A DNA stretch of 45,911 bases from a virus. Location: the IMG/VR virus record IMGVR_UViG_3300031753_000103, positions 1 through 45,911 of that record. One strand, written 5' to 3'. Position 1 is the stretch's first letter; each line of letters begins with the position of its first letter. This document shows, piece after piece, positions 36,861-44,591 of the stretch. The notes under the pieces are model-generated. The model worked only from the letters and a program-made list of their open reading frames with translations. It ran no database searches and was not told the origin of the DNA. A program made the position numbers and the translations under genes.

Positions 36861-37058
36861 ATGGCGGAGATCGTGTTTGTTTTAGTTTTGGTGTTCACGC
36901 CATCCGCCACCTATCGTGGCGTATCTGCCGTCACTCTTGACGTGGGATCAGAACGCGCATGTCGGACAGCCGGCGATCTTGCGCTGCAACAAAGCCGACG
37001 AGTAGAGGGGTATCTGTGTCTTCCGAGAGAACGCTACCTGTCCGTTAAGGAGCATTAA
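36861..37058 (+). CDS. 65-aa exported or membrane-anchored protein
   Basis: The N-terminal hydrophobic segment MAEIVFVLVLVFTPSATYRG is followed by a soluble part with two Cys (ERACRTAGDLALQQ, GYLCLPRERYLSVKEH). Probably periplasmic. Unknown function. Confidence 0.55.
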   Translation: MAEIVFVLVLVFTPSATYRGVSAVTLDVGSERACRTAGDLALQQSRRVEGYLCLPRERYLSVKEH

Positions 37059-37061
37059 AAG
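37042..37061. promoter_or_regulatory. Dyad S10
   Basis: CCGTTA-AGGAGCAT-TAAAAG. It overlaps the last codons of the 65-aa gene, including its stop, and ends 2 bases before the ATG at 37064. The spacer happens to contain AGGAG, the likely ribosome site. Confidence 0.5.
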
Positions 37062-37063
37062 CT

Positions 37064-37360
37064 ATGTCGAGAAACGGCGGGTTAGCTCGCGCAAAGTCGC
37101 TTTCGCCAGAGCGGCGGAGCGCTATCGCTTTCCGAGCCGCCACAATACGGTGGTCAGGACAAGCGAAGGACGATCCGTTGCGCAAATGGCCTTCCATTAA
37201 CGCGCTGCTGCGCCAGATCGACAAGCACAAGAATGCCATTGCCACGCATCGTGACGCACTGCGCGAAATCTACGCTGATCTTGAGGCCATCGTTGAAAGC
37301 AGCGATGAGGGGCTTCGATTGCTAGAGGCCGCAGTGGAAGAACTAAGTTCTTACCTATGA
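37064..37360 (+). CDS. 98-aa helical protein
   Basis: SRNGGLARAKSLSPERRSAI, then a Trp-containing linker and a long helix (NALLRQIDKHKNAIATHRDA, LREIYADLEAIVESSDEGLR). Looks like a basic N-terminus followed by a coiled coil. Unknown. Confidence 0.55.
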   Translation: MSRNGGLARAKSLSPERRSAIAFRAATIRWSGQAKDDPLRKWPSINALLRQIDKHKNAIATHRDALREIYADLEAIVESSDEGLRLLEAAVEELSSYL

Positions 37361-37362
37361 CG

Positions 37363-37382
37363 CTTTTATAGTCGATTAAAGG
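37363..37382. promoter_or_regulatory. Dyad S11
   Basis: CTTTTA-TAGTCGAT-TAAAGG, 9 bases before the ATG at 37392. Here the right arm (AAAGGA) is also at a usable ribosome-site distance. Confidence 0.65.
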
Positions 37383-37391
37383 ATACATCGG

Positions 37392-37898
37392 ATGAACACC
37401 AAGCGCCTGTATGAAATTCTCTCTGAAACAACGATGGAGTTTCGGAAAGGACGTGTATTTGAAGGCACGCCATCGTTGGTCGCGCAAGCCGAAGCGGGCG
37501 CAGACGAACTCAAGGGCGGCGGCATTCTGGAAGTCTACGCAATGCCACACGTCGATGAAGCGCCACCCGGCATTGAAAGGGTCGATTTGGAATTTGAGGT
37601 TATCGGGGTTGATCGGGCGCTGGCTGAAAAGCGTCGCGGTGAACTCGTTGGCATTTTGAACTCCTACCCCCAGCCTGATCGTTTGGAGGGCGGCCCGTCG
37701 TACATCGAGATCGGGGGGGTGATCGGGAGCCAAAGCGCAGCATTCCAGCTTTTCGCTCTCGGCAAAGTGCTTGGGCTTTGGCAAATCATTACGCCGTCGA
37801 CATTCGGCTTTTCGGGACCAGAGGCTCGCGAAATGGCCGGGCGCGGCCTCATAATGATTTCCGGCTACCCATCCGGCCTAGCCTCTATACGTCGGTAA
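37392..37898 (+). CDS. 168-aa protein of unknown function
   Basis: MNTKRLYEILSETTMEFRKG, then a strand-rich part (GGILEVYAMPHVDEAPPGIE, RVDLEFEVIGVDRALAEKRR) and YIEIGGVIGSQSAAFQLFAL. Alpha/beta, soluble. It lies directly before the ERF gene. It may take part in the recombination module, but no motif supports that. Confidence 0.55.
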   Translation: MNTKRLYEILSETTMEFRKGRVFEGTPSLVAQAEAGADELKGGGILEVYAMPHVDEAPPGIERVDLEFEVIGVDRALAEKRRGELVGILNSYPQPDRLEGGPSYIEIGGVIGSQSAAFQLFALGKVLGLWQIITPSTFGFSGPEAREMAGRGLIMISGYPSGLASIRR

Positions 37899-37901
37899 CG
37901 G
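37882..37901. promoter_or_regulatory. Dyad S12
   Basis: CCTCTA-TACGTCGG-TAACGG. It overlaps the last codons of the 168-aa gene and lies 12 bases before the ATG of the ERF gene, with GAGAAAGG in between. Confidence 0.6.
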
Positions 37902-37913
37902 GGAGAAAGGTTA

Positions 37914-38672
37914 ATGGAGCCGCGCAACGAGCCGCTGTACGAGCCGCCACCGCCTGAGACGGGGCGCGAGATCGCTACAGCCGAAGGCCCGCGCTCCCTG
38001 CTGAGTGCGATCGTCGAGCTTGCGCGCGATCCGAACATGGACGTGGCGAAGCTCGACGCGCTGATGCAGATGCAGGAGCGCATGGAGCGCCGGCAGGCCG
38101 AGATCGCGTTCACGCGGGCGCTTGCCGAGTTTCCCACCATCCGCGTGAAGAAGAACGGACGGGTCGATCTTGGGGCCAAAGGCTCCTACGCCTTCGCGCG
38201 TTGGGAGGACATCGACAAGATCATCGGCCCACTGCTGCATGAGCACGGGTTCCGGCTGACCTTCGATTCGCAGCCGCGTCCGGGCGACGGCGGCGGTCTC
38301 ATCATCACGGGCACGCTGCTGCATCGCGACGGGCACAGTAGGTCCGCGTCGATGCCCCTACCGCTCGACAGCGGGCAAGGTCGCAACAACCTGCAAGCCA
38401 ACGGCTCGACCCTCAGCTACGGGAAGCGCTATTGCGCCGAGATGCTGCTGAACATCGTGCGCGAGGGCGAGGACAACGACGGTGCCGGCAGCACCGAACC
38501 GATTGACGCCGAGAGCGTGAAGCGCCTCAACGATCTGATCGTCGAGACGAAAAGCGACTTCAACGGCTTCCTCAAATTTATGGGCGTGAAGGGGTTGCCC
38601 GAGATCATGCAGAAGGACTACGCGACCGCCGTCAACGCTCTGCTGGCAAAACGCGCCAGAAAGACCGAATAG
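37914..38672 (+). CDS. erf: ERF-family single-strand annealing protein, 252 aa
   Basis: ERF recombinase pattern: MQMQERMERRQAEIAFTRAL, FPTIRVKKNGRVDLGAKGSY, the helix WEDIDKIIGPLLHEHGFRLT, and the hallmark NGSTLSYGKRYCAEMLLNIV. A charged linker (EGEDNDGAGS) and a short C-terminal helical domain follow. It coats single-stranded DNA and anneals complementary strands in phage recombination and genome circularisation. The gene is followed one base later by the exonuclease gene, the classic two-gene annealing recombination pair. Confidence 0.88.
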   Translation: MEPRNEPLYEPPPPETGREIATAEGPRSLLSAIVELARDPNMDVAKLDALMQMQERMERRQAEIAFTRALAEFPTIRVKKNGRVDLGAKGSYAFARWEDIDKIIGPLLHEHGFRLTFDSQPRPGDGGGLIITGTLLHRDGHSRSASMPLPLDSGQGRNNLQANGSTLSYGKRYCAEMLLNIVREGEDNDGAGSTEPIDAESVKRLNDLIVETKSDFNGFLKFMGVKGLPEIMQKDYATAVNALLAKRARKTE

Positions 38673-38673
38673 C

Positions 38674-39351
38674 ATGAAAATCTTCAACGTTGAACCGGGG
38701 AGCGGTGAATGGTTGCGGGTCAGATTGGGCCTGCCAACCGCGAGCATGTTCCATCGCCTGTTGACGCCGGCCAAGCTGGAATACAGCAAGCAGGCCCGTG
38801 CCTATGCGATCTATCTCGTGGCCGAGAAGCTGCTGAACACATCGCTGTCACCCTTGGAACAGACCGAATGGATGTCGCGGGGCAACGAACTTGAGCCGCA
38901 GGCGATCCGCGCCTACGAGTTTCAGGAGGAGGCCGAGACCGCGCCGGTGGGCTTCATCACCGACGACGCGATGACGATGGGGGCAACCCCCGATCGCCTG
39001 CTGGTGGGCGTTCCGGCCGCGCTTGAGGTCAAGTGCCCGGCGCCGCATACGCACCTTGGCTACCTAATCGACGGATTTGGCAGCGATTACGTGGCCCAGG
39101 CGCAGGGGCAGAACCTCGTCGGCGAGTTTGAGTACGTGGATCGCTATTCGTGGCATCCCGAGCTTCCCGCCTGCCGCGTGCGGACCTATCGGGACGACAA
39201 TTTCATCCACGCGCTCCAACGGGCTATCGACCGCTTCAACGAGGAGAAGCACGAGATCGAGGAGAAGGTGCGGGCGATGGGATACTTCGAGGAGCGCAAG
39301 CGGTTGCTCACGGCGGTTGATGATCTGGTCGCGCAGGAGGACCGGGGATGA
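38674..39351 (+). CDS. YqaJ/lambda-type 5'-3' exonuclease, 225 aa
   Basis: Lambda-exonuclease fold: GLPTASMFHRLLT (residues 19-31), SRGNELEPQAIRAYE (68-82), GATPDRLL (103-110, catalytic Asp107), and LEVKCP (117-122, Glu118 and Lys120), then YVAQAQGQNLVG. It should degrade one strand of duplex ends to load the ERF partner. The protein length is typical. It is immediately downstream of the ERF gene and overlaps the next small gene. Confidence 0.88.
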   Translation: MKIFNVEPGSGEWLRVRLGLPTASMFHRLLTPAKLEYSKQARAYAIYLVAEKLLNTSLSPLEQTEWMSRGNELEPQAIRAYEFQEEAETAPVGFITDDAMTMGATPDRLLVGVPAALEVKCPAPHTHLGYLIDGFGSDYVAQAQGQNLVGEFEYVDRYSWHPELPACRVRTYRDDNFIHALQRAIDRFNEEKHEIEEKVRAMGYFEERKRLLTAVDDLVAQEDRG

Positions 39352-39584
39352 CTATTGGTGGTGTGACGGTTCAAGAGCGTCCGGTTGGAAGCCTCATTTT
39401 TATGGTTGGTGGCGGTCACACCGTTCTTACGTTCAAACCCGGCGTCGATGGCGGCTTGCCGACCATTGAGTTTGGTCCGTATAGCAATGAGTTTAACGCG
39501 CGGGGCGTCTTATACGTGTTGACCGAGATGGCGCGGCGCTACGGGATTGACGTGGTGCAGGTGCCCGACCCAAGCAAGCTCTAG
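39348..39584 (+). CDS. 78-aa small protein
   Basis: TIGGVTVQERPVGSLIFMVG, then TVLTFKPGVDGGLPTIEFGP and a helix VLYVLTEMARRYG. A compact beta-beta-alpha layout. Overlaps the exonuclease stop (ATGA), so co-translated. Unknown role, perhaps a modulator of recombination. Confidence 0.55.
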   Translation: MTIGGVTVQERPVGSLIFMVGGGHTVLTFKPGVDGGLPTIEFGPYSNEFNARGVLYVLTEMARRYGIDVVQVPDPSKL

Positions 39585-39604
39585 CTTCTATATGCGGATA
39601 AAGG
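39585..39604. promoter_or_regulatory. Dyad S13
   Basis: CTTCTA-TATGCGGA-TAAAGG. It lies between the TAG of the 78-aa gene and the ATG at 39607, 2 bases from the latter. Confidence 0.65.
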
Positions 39605-39606
39605 CT

Positions 39607-39690
39607 ATGCCCATTTCCAGGGAACAAGCTGAAGCGGCGGCAACGGTTGCTTATGGCTACGCGGAAGGCTACGTCACGCAAACGGGTTAG
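39607..39690 (+). CDS. 27-aa peptide
   Basis: MPISREQAEAAATVAYGYAE then GYVTQTG. Framed by dyads S13 and S14, so its boundaries agree with the intergenic elements. A natural-looking helical peptide, below normal gene-calling limits. Confidence 0.45.
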   Translation: MPISREQAEAAATVAYGYAEGYVTQTG

Positions 39691-39710
39691 CTTCTAAGCG
39701 GTAATAGAGG
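39691..39710. promoter_or_regulatory. Dyad S14
   Basis: CTTCTA-AGCGGTAA-TAGAGG. It starts on the base after the TAG of the 27-aa gene and lies 8 bases before the ATG at 39719, where a separate AGGA serves as ribosome site. Confidence 0.7.
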
Positions 39711-39718
39711 ACAGGAAG

Positions 39719-39901
39719 ATGACCGACCCGTCACCAAAGGCGCTGAAAGCGGCCCGCGAGTGGTTGAGCGGCGGCCCGCCGCGGACACACCGAGACGACG
39801 TTTCTCTTGCCCTCGCCCTCGACGAGTTCGCCCGCCTGATTGTTGAGCGAGAGCGTGGTAAAGGACTTGCTCAAGATGATCGCGGGAGACTTTTGCCATG
39901 A
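39719..39901 (+). CDS. 60-aa helical protein
   Basis: MTDPSPKALKAAREWLSGGP, then DDVSLALALDEFARLIVERE. Predicted two-helix protein. Overlaps the next gene by ATGA. Unknown. Confidence 0.55.
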   Translation: MTDPSPKALKAAREWLSGGPPRTHRDDVSLALALDEFARLIVERERGKGLAQDDRGRLLP

Positions 39902-40329
39902 CCGACCCCCAGCGCTCCGGCGCTGACGGCCTTATCGCTCGGCTTGAGGCCGCGACCGAGGGGAGCCGCGAATTGGATGCCATGATTCATGTAGAAGTCG
40001 CGTGGCTGCCGGGGACGTTGAGCAAAGAAGAACGTGCTGCCGTATTAGAGAACTGTGTGCGGAAACCAGTGGCCTGCGACGGGTGCGGCCGTAGCGAGTC
40101 GCGCTGCCCGCCGTACACGACCTCGCTTGACGCGGCGCTGACGCTCGTGCCGGAAATCGCAACAACGGCATGGTCTATCAGCCAAAACCCAGACCGTAAT
40201 AACCCCGGCCCCTGTGGCGTAGTAATGCCCGATATAACTTCCGTTTTTACCCGCGACGGAGAAGCGTTCGCCGCTACGCCTGCGCTCGCCCTCTGCATCG
40301 CGGCACTCAAAGCACGGAGTCAGCCATGA
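39898..40329 (+). CDS. Conserved phage protein, 143 aa
   Basis: LIARLEAATEGSRELDAMIH, then YTTSLDAALTLVPE, and the end AATPALALCIAALKARSQP. This arrangement (RLEAATxGSRELDA, YTxSLDAALxLVP, TPALALCIAALKAR) is familiar from many phages and prophages of Proteobacteria. A Cys cluster (CDGCGRSESRCPP) is inserted in the middle, which I do not recall as usual. Function unknown. Confidence 0.65.
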   Translation: MTDPQRSGADGLIARLEAATEGSRELDAMIHVEVAWLPGTLSKEERAAVLENCVRKPVACDGCGRSESRCPPYTTSLDAALTLVPEIATTAWSISQNPDRNNPGPCGVVMPDITSVFTRDGEAFAATPALALCIAALKARSQP

Positions 40330-40556
40330 CCGGCGCGGGCGACGAGCGGCTGGCGGTTGAGAGCGCTCGCGCGTGGATTGCTGATGCCGATGCGCGGCAA
40401 CTTGATCCGCGCGCCGTGAGGCAAAGTCCATACGAGATGGACAGGACGCGCTCCCTACTTGCCGCTTATGACACCTGCGCACGGCAACGCGACGAAGCCC
40501 GCGCCGAGATCGCCCGCCTCCGCGCCCTCGCCGGCCGGCTCGAACAGAAGGAGTAG
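40326..40556 (+). CDS. 76-aa helical protein
   Basis: RLAVESARAWIADADARQLD, then YEMDRTRSLLAAYDTCARQR and EARAEIARLRALAGRLEQKE. It ends in a coiled coil. ATGA overlap with the upstream gene. Unknown function. Confidence 0.55.
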   Translation: MTGAGDERLAVESARAWIADADARQLDPRAVRQSPYEMDRTRSLLAAYDTCARQRDEARAEIARLRALAGRLEQKE

Positions 40557-40562
40557 CTAAAA

Positions 40563-40751
40563 ATGACATTCCTTTGGGTTCTCATTGTAACAACAAACAT
40601 TTATGGCTATCCGTCGCAAAGTGGTTTTGAGGGGGGCCGTGATCCCTCGGCACCATATATTGGCGTGGCAATGCCATCGTATGAGGCGTGCTTTGAGGCG
40701 CAGAAGATCAACCCTGATTCCGAATGCCGTCCAATACCAAGCATCAAATAA
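40563..40751 (+). CDS. 62-aa exported small protein
   Basis: MTFLWVLIVTTNIYGYPSQS begins with a hydrophobic stretch. The rest, with FEGGRDPSAPYIGVAMPSYE and a Cys pair (ACFEAQKINPDSECRP), looks periplasmic. AGAAGGAG lies 11 bases upstream. Unknown. Confidence 0.5.
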   Translation: MTFLWVLIVTTNIYGYPSQSGFEGGRDPSAPYIGVAMPSYEACFEAQKINPDSECRPIPSIK

Positions 40752-40764
40752 CGACAAAGCCAAA

Positions 40765-41304
40765 ATGAACTTCCAACCCATCGCCCACTACGACGTGCAT
40801 CTGCTCGCCGCGAGCCTCGTCACCCGCGACGGCCTGTGGCGGGACGCGCCTGAGCCGGGCCGCAAGCTGCTGCAAGTCCGCTTCCCGCGAGCCGGCACGA
40901 GCGACAGCGAAGACACAATCGCGTGGGCGATCGGGACCAACACCACGCGCCGGCAATGGCCCGAGCTGCACAACCTTATCGGCCGCATGAAGCGCGACAG
41001 CGAGGCGCGGATCGGTGCCGAGATCGAGATGGGGCGGCAGTACCTCGAAATGCTCGACCGGGGCGCACGGCTTGAGTGGCATGCCGAGGATGGGCCATAT
41101 TTCGAGCGCTACGCCCGCTCGCTGATCCCGCTGCGCACGAACCCGCATACGCTGCTGATCGCCGGCTGCGAGGTAGCCTCGCCTGGGCATGGCTGGCTGA
41201 CGTGGATGAACGTGCGGGCGCCGTGCGCGGCAATCAACATGGGCGATTGCCCGCTGGTGATGCTGGTGATCGACAGCCGCAGGAAGGAGAAAACCGATGC
41301 CTGA
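40765..41304 (+). CDS. 179-aa protein of unknown function
   Basis: MNFQPIAHYDVHLLAASLVT, then LLQVRFPRAGTSDSEDTIAW and a central helix (LHNLIGRMKRDSEARIGAEI). The C-terminal half has NMGDCPLVMLVIDSRRKEKT. Alpha/beta soluble protein. The in-frame sequence upstream is not coding-like, so this ATG is the probable start. Confidence 0.55.
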   Translation: MNFQPIAHYDVHLLAASLVTRDGLWRDAPEPGRKLLQVRFPRAGTSDSEDTIAWAIGTNTTRRQWPELHNLIGRMKRDSEARIGAEIEMGRQYLEMLDRGARLEWHAEDGPYFERYARSLIPLRTNPHTLLIAGCEVASPGHGWLTWMNVRAPCAAINMGDCPLVMLVIDSRRKEKTDA

Positions 41305-41590
41305 GAAGCAGCCTCTCGTCGCCTACTCCGTCGCTCTCTCCTACGGGACGGGGGCGTACGGGACAGGCGCTCTAATCGTCAATACCATCGTTGCCCCCTC
41401 GCCCGAGGCCGCGGTCGCGATGATGACCGACATGCTCTACCGCCAGCGGATACCGACTGACACGCTGACCTGCGTTGCCGTGGTGCCGATGACGCTGGAA
41501 TGGCTGCGCTGGGCCACCCGCGCGGTCGAGAGCGGCGATCCCAACGGCGGGCGCGTGCTGTCGCTGGTGCAGCCGCCGCCTGCGGCCTAG
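41297..41590 (+). CDS. 97-aa protein, last rightward early gene
   Basis: MPEKQPLVAYSVALSYGTGA, then TIVAPSPEAAVAMMTDMLYR and VVPMTLEWLRWATRAVESG. Alpha/beta. It overlaps the upstream gene by 8 bases and the opposing ATP-grasp gene by 4 bases tail to tail, so no terminator separates the early rightward and late leftward transcripts. Confidence 0.55.
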   Translation: MPEKQPLVAYSVALSYGTGAYGTGALIVNTIVAPSPEAAVAMMTDMLYRQRIPTDTLTCVAVVPMTLEWLRWATRAVESGDPNGGRVLSLVQPPPAA

Positions 41591-42885
41591 GCGTACCGCA
41601 AGCCCATCGCGTAGCCGTGCGCGTTCAGCTTGTCGATCTCCCCCCGTAACCGCGTCCCAATGTCTTGGCGGTAGAAAGGCGATGCTGGAATGCTCAACCG
41701 CTCGATGGCCCGCAGCGCCTTGCCGCGAGCCTCGACGACCGTCTCGCCCGTGCCGCTGGCGATCAGCACATAATCCCCCGCCGTCTCAAGCGCATCCTTT
41801 CCCTGCTTGACCTCAGCAAAATGCAATCGGGGCAGCAGGGCGGGCGTAATCCCATGAATGGGGATGCCGACCACCTGCTCGTAGTCGGCCACCGGCCCGG
41901 GGAATGGCGGTAGCGCCAGCACGATACCTACCGCGACCTCGTTCATTCGATGCGCGTGCTTCGGCGGGCGTCCTTCGGCAAGCCCCGCCAGAAACTCGAT
42001 GAAATCGCCCTCGACCAGCGCTTGCTCGATGCCGCAAGCAGGCCAACCGCACCTGGCCGTCCATTCGAGCGGCCACGCCGCGCCGTCCTCGTCGATGATC
42101 GTGTTGCAATCCATGCAGCCGACGAACCCGGTGCGGCTCAGCATGTCCTCGACGGGCTTCAGCACCTTGTCGGCGAGCTTAGACCGTGACACAAAACGCA
42201 TCACGGTCCCCATCTCGCCGGTGTTCGGCCCGATGTCGCCGGCGCACAACCTTTTGTGCTCGTGGTTTTCCTCCCATTCGCCGGTAAAGCCAGCGGGGCC
42301 AAACCAGCATCCGACGCCCAATTCGACGCCCTTGATTGGCTCTTGAAGGATGAACGTGCCCTTCGGCCGGCCGTGCCGCCGCTTGAACTGGCGCAGCATG
42401 TAGGCCGGGTCTTCGTCAACCCCGCTCTTGCACGACAGCGCCTTGTCGGCGTCGGGCCAGCACGGCTTGGAATAAAACGGGTGCCCCACCTTCTCGATGA
42501 AGGCAATGGCTGAATCGTAATCGGTGAACTCGCGGACGGGCGGGATGGCAATGCCGGCACGCTTGAAGATCGCCATGCCGTGCAGCCGGTCGTTCTCCCA
42601 AGCGGCGCTTTCCGGCGTGCCGCCGATCCAGGGGACGCCGCGCGCTGTGCAGCGGCGCTGGATTTCCAGCATCGGCAGGTCATTCGATCCGAGGATGGCA
42701 AGGTCGCACCAGCCGATTGATTCCCGCCAGTCTCCGACGCGCGTTACGAGGCCGGTGCCGACCGGGCACTTGCGCGCGTCCCACCCCTGGCAGAAGTACC
42801 GCACGTCGTGACCGTGCGCTTGTGCTCGCAGCATGAGATCGAGCAAGCCGTCCGGGGTCTTTTCGATCCCGAGAACCCGCATCAC
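41587..42885 (-). CDS. PurD-like ATP-grasp ligase, 432 aa
   Basis: ATP-grasp enzyme of the phosphoribosylamine-glycine ligase (PurD) type. GHPFYSKPCW (Lys140), FILQEPIKGVELGVG (Glu182, residues 178-192), the PurD-like signature GPNTGEMG (219-226), CMDCNTIIDE and LEWTARCGWP (Glu274, Arg278) form the nucleotide and metal site. Such enzymes join a carboxylate (glycine in PurD) to an amine. The N-terminal domain (VLGIEKTPDGLLDLMLRAQA) lacks the usual PurD GxGGREHAL loop, so the substrate probably differs. It is the last gene of the virion operon. Candidate roles are nucleobase or nucleotide modification, or decoration of a virion or host amine. Confidence 0.8.
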   Translation of the reverse strand: MMRVLGIEKTPDGLLDLMLRAQAHGHDVRYFCQGWDARKCPVGTGLVTRVGDWRESIGWCDLAILGSNDLPMLEIQRRCTARGVPWIGGTPESAAWENDRLHGMAIFKRAGIAIPPVREFTDYDSAIAFIEKVGHPFYSKPCWPDADKALSCKSGVDEDPAYMLRQFKRRHGRPKGTFILQEPIKGVELGVGCWFGPAGFTGEWEENHEHKRLCAGDIGPNTGEMGTVMRFVSRSKLADKVLKPVEDMLSRTGFVGCMDCNTIIDEDGAAWPLEWTARCGWPACGIEQALVEGDFIEFLAGLAEGRPPKHAHRMNEVAVGIVLALPPFPGPVADYEQVVGIPIHGITPALLPRLHFAEVKQGKDALETAGDYVLIASGTGETVVEARGKALRAIERLSIPASPFYRQDIGTRLRGEIDKLNAHGYAMGLRYA

Positions 42886-44591
42886 GGCCCGCCGACGCTG
42901 TGCCTCGGCTCCCGCGCGGGCGGCTCGATGTAGTCGCCGTCCGGGTAGCGCCTTGGCGGCGACGGGGGCGGCTGCGGAAAGCCGCGTGATGGTAGCGGCG
43001 GCATGGCCGGCCCGCCTTGTGACGGCGCCGCTGCCCCGCTACCGAGCATCCTGAGCCCCATCGCGCCCTGATCCGGCGGCTGGCCATAGCGCCCCATGCT
43101 CGGCGATCCCACCTCCTTCATCGCCTCGCGCCGCTGGAACATGCGCATTATCGCCCGGTTCGGATCGTTGAGATACCGCACGGCGTGTTTTGAAATCTGC
43201 GCGGCGGCCCCGCTTGCGAGCATCTTTGGATTGACCGTCGCCAAACCCATGAGGATCTGGTGCGTCGTCGCGACATCGGCCATGCGGTTGAGCAATCCAG
43301 GCTTCTTCGCCAGTTCACGGCTCGCCGCCTTGGTCACGTCATCCTCGATTGAGCGCAGCGCACCGTACTGATGCTTGAACGCCTGATAGCCAGGGGTGGT
43401 CGCGTTTGAGATCGCCGAATCCAGCAGCTCTCGGTGCATCGTGGCGATCGGCTCAAAGACATCGCCTTGCGCCTTCATCTTGTTCTCGTAGTATGAGCGC
43501 CATTCGCCGTTGATGAGTTTGATTCGTTTCTGCATCTGCAACGGCGTCTCGACCCCTATCTTTTCAAGGTCATCGGCCTTGCGCAGCAACTTGGCGGCCC
43601 AATCGGGATGTTCCGAGGCAACCACCGGATCGCGACCGATTTCTCGATATTTAGCCACGATCGGCGACAGCGGGATCACGACCCCCATCTCCCCGGTCTG
43701 CCGGGCGAGCGCATCGTACTTCTGGAAAAGCTGCGACTTGATCTGGTCAATCGAGTCGGAAAACTGTCGCAAGGTCCGCGGAAGCATGCCCGGCCGCTCT
43801 GCGTTACCGGCCGCGTCGGTCAGCTTCAGCGTGTTCTTGTTCTCGATAATCTGGTCAATAGCCGTGATGATACGCCGGTCCTGCTCATCCAGCCTTGGCG
43901 CGCTCTTTCGTCCCTTGAGGCCGGGGTTAATCGCCTGCCGGTACTGCTGCGAAATCGCGCGATCCACCGCCCCGGGGTTGTTCTCGGCAATCGCGGAACC
44001 AAGAGTGGACGGCTCAGGGGCCGGTGCAGGCGTCGGCTCAGGCCGTGGCAACGGCTCAACCCGACCGCCGCCAGCCTGTGCGATCTGCTCAGGCGTCTTT
44101 GGCCCGCCGTAGATGCCCTTACCGCCGCCCCTGACATCGCCCATGACGCCACGCGCGCCGGCGAGCATGGACGGTGCTTCAGCCGCCTCCGTGGTCAACC
44201 CTCGCGCTGGGCCGCCGCCTGCCATCAGCATTGCGGTCCCGAGGCCCTGCGCCGGCGACTGCGGCCCCGGCTGCTTCTCGCCCGTCAGGTACTGCCCCGG
44301 CGTCTTGATGGCTTCCCACAGCGATTCGCCGATGCCGCGCGCCGCCGAGCCGAGCATGCGCCCACCGAAGCCGGAACGGCCGCCGGCAAATTTCGATGCG
44401 CGGCCCTCGGGGATGCCCTTGCCTTCGACGCCAGCGGCGACGCCCGAGCCGAAATTCTTGATCCCCTGCCAGATTTCGTCACCGATGCCTTGCGCGGGTG
44501 CGGCCGCCGGTCCAGATGGTTTGATTGTGTATCCCGGCGGCAGCCCACCAGCGGCAGGCTTGATTGTATACCCTTCGGGCAAATCACTCAT
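42882..44591 (-). CDS. Large internal virion/ejection protein candidate, 569 aa
   Basis: The start overlaps the upstream stop (ATGA). The N-terminus has two copies of a short repeat (LPEGYTIKPAAGGL, PPGYTIKPSG), a motif I have seen at the start of phage ejection proteins. A Gly/Ala region (GIKNFGSGVAAGVEGKGIPE) and a Pro-rich linker precede a long helical domain (residues about 230-470; LRQFSDSIDQIKSQLFQKYD, MHRELLDSAISNATTPGYQA). It ends Pro/Gly-rich. Third member of the 546-650-569 aa set. No enzyme motif. Confidence 0.65.
   Translation of the reverse strand: MSDLPEGYTIKPAAGGLPPGYTIKPSGPAAAPAQGIGDEIWQGIKNFGSGVAAGVEGKGIPEGRASKFAGGRSGFGGRMLGSAARGIGESLWEAIKTPGQYLTGEKQPGPQSPAQGLGTAMLMAGGGPARGLTTEAAEAPSMLAGARGVMGDVRGGGKGIYGGPKTPEQIAQAGGGRVEPLPRPEPTPAPAPEPSTLGSAIAENNPGAVDRAISQQYRQAINPGLKGRKSAPRLDEQDRRIITAIDQIIENKNTLKLTDAAGNAERPGMLPRTLRQFSDSIDQIKSQLFQKYDALARQTGEMGVVIPLSPIVAKYREIGRDPVVASEHPDWAAKLLRKADDLEKIGVETPLQMQKRIKLINGEWRSYYENKMKAQGDVFEPIATMHRELLDSAISNATTPGYQAFKHQYGALRSIEDDVTKAASRELAKKPGLLNRMADVATTHQILMGLATVNPKMLASGAAAQISKHAVRYLNDPNRAIMRMFQRREAMKEVGSPSMGRYGQPPDQGAMGLRMLGSGAAAPSQGGPAMPPLPSRGFPQPPPSPPRRYPDGDYIEPPAREPRHSVGGP

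Noticed and set aside
26365-39710. Reading the dyads as T7/T3-type single-subunit RNA polymerase promoters
   Set aside because: The T3-like TAAAGG end is suggestive, but the 8-base centre is not conserved, the element is palindromic, and no such polymerase gene is present.
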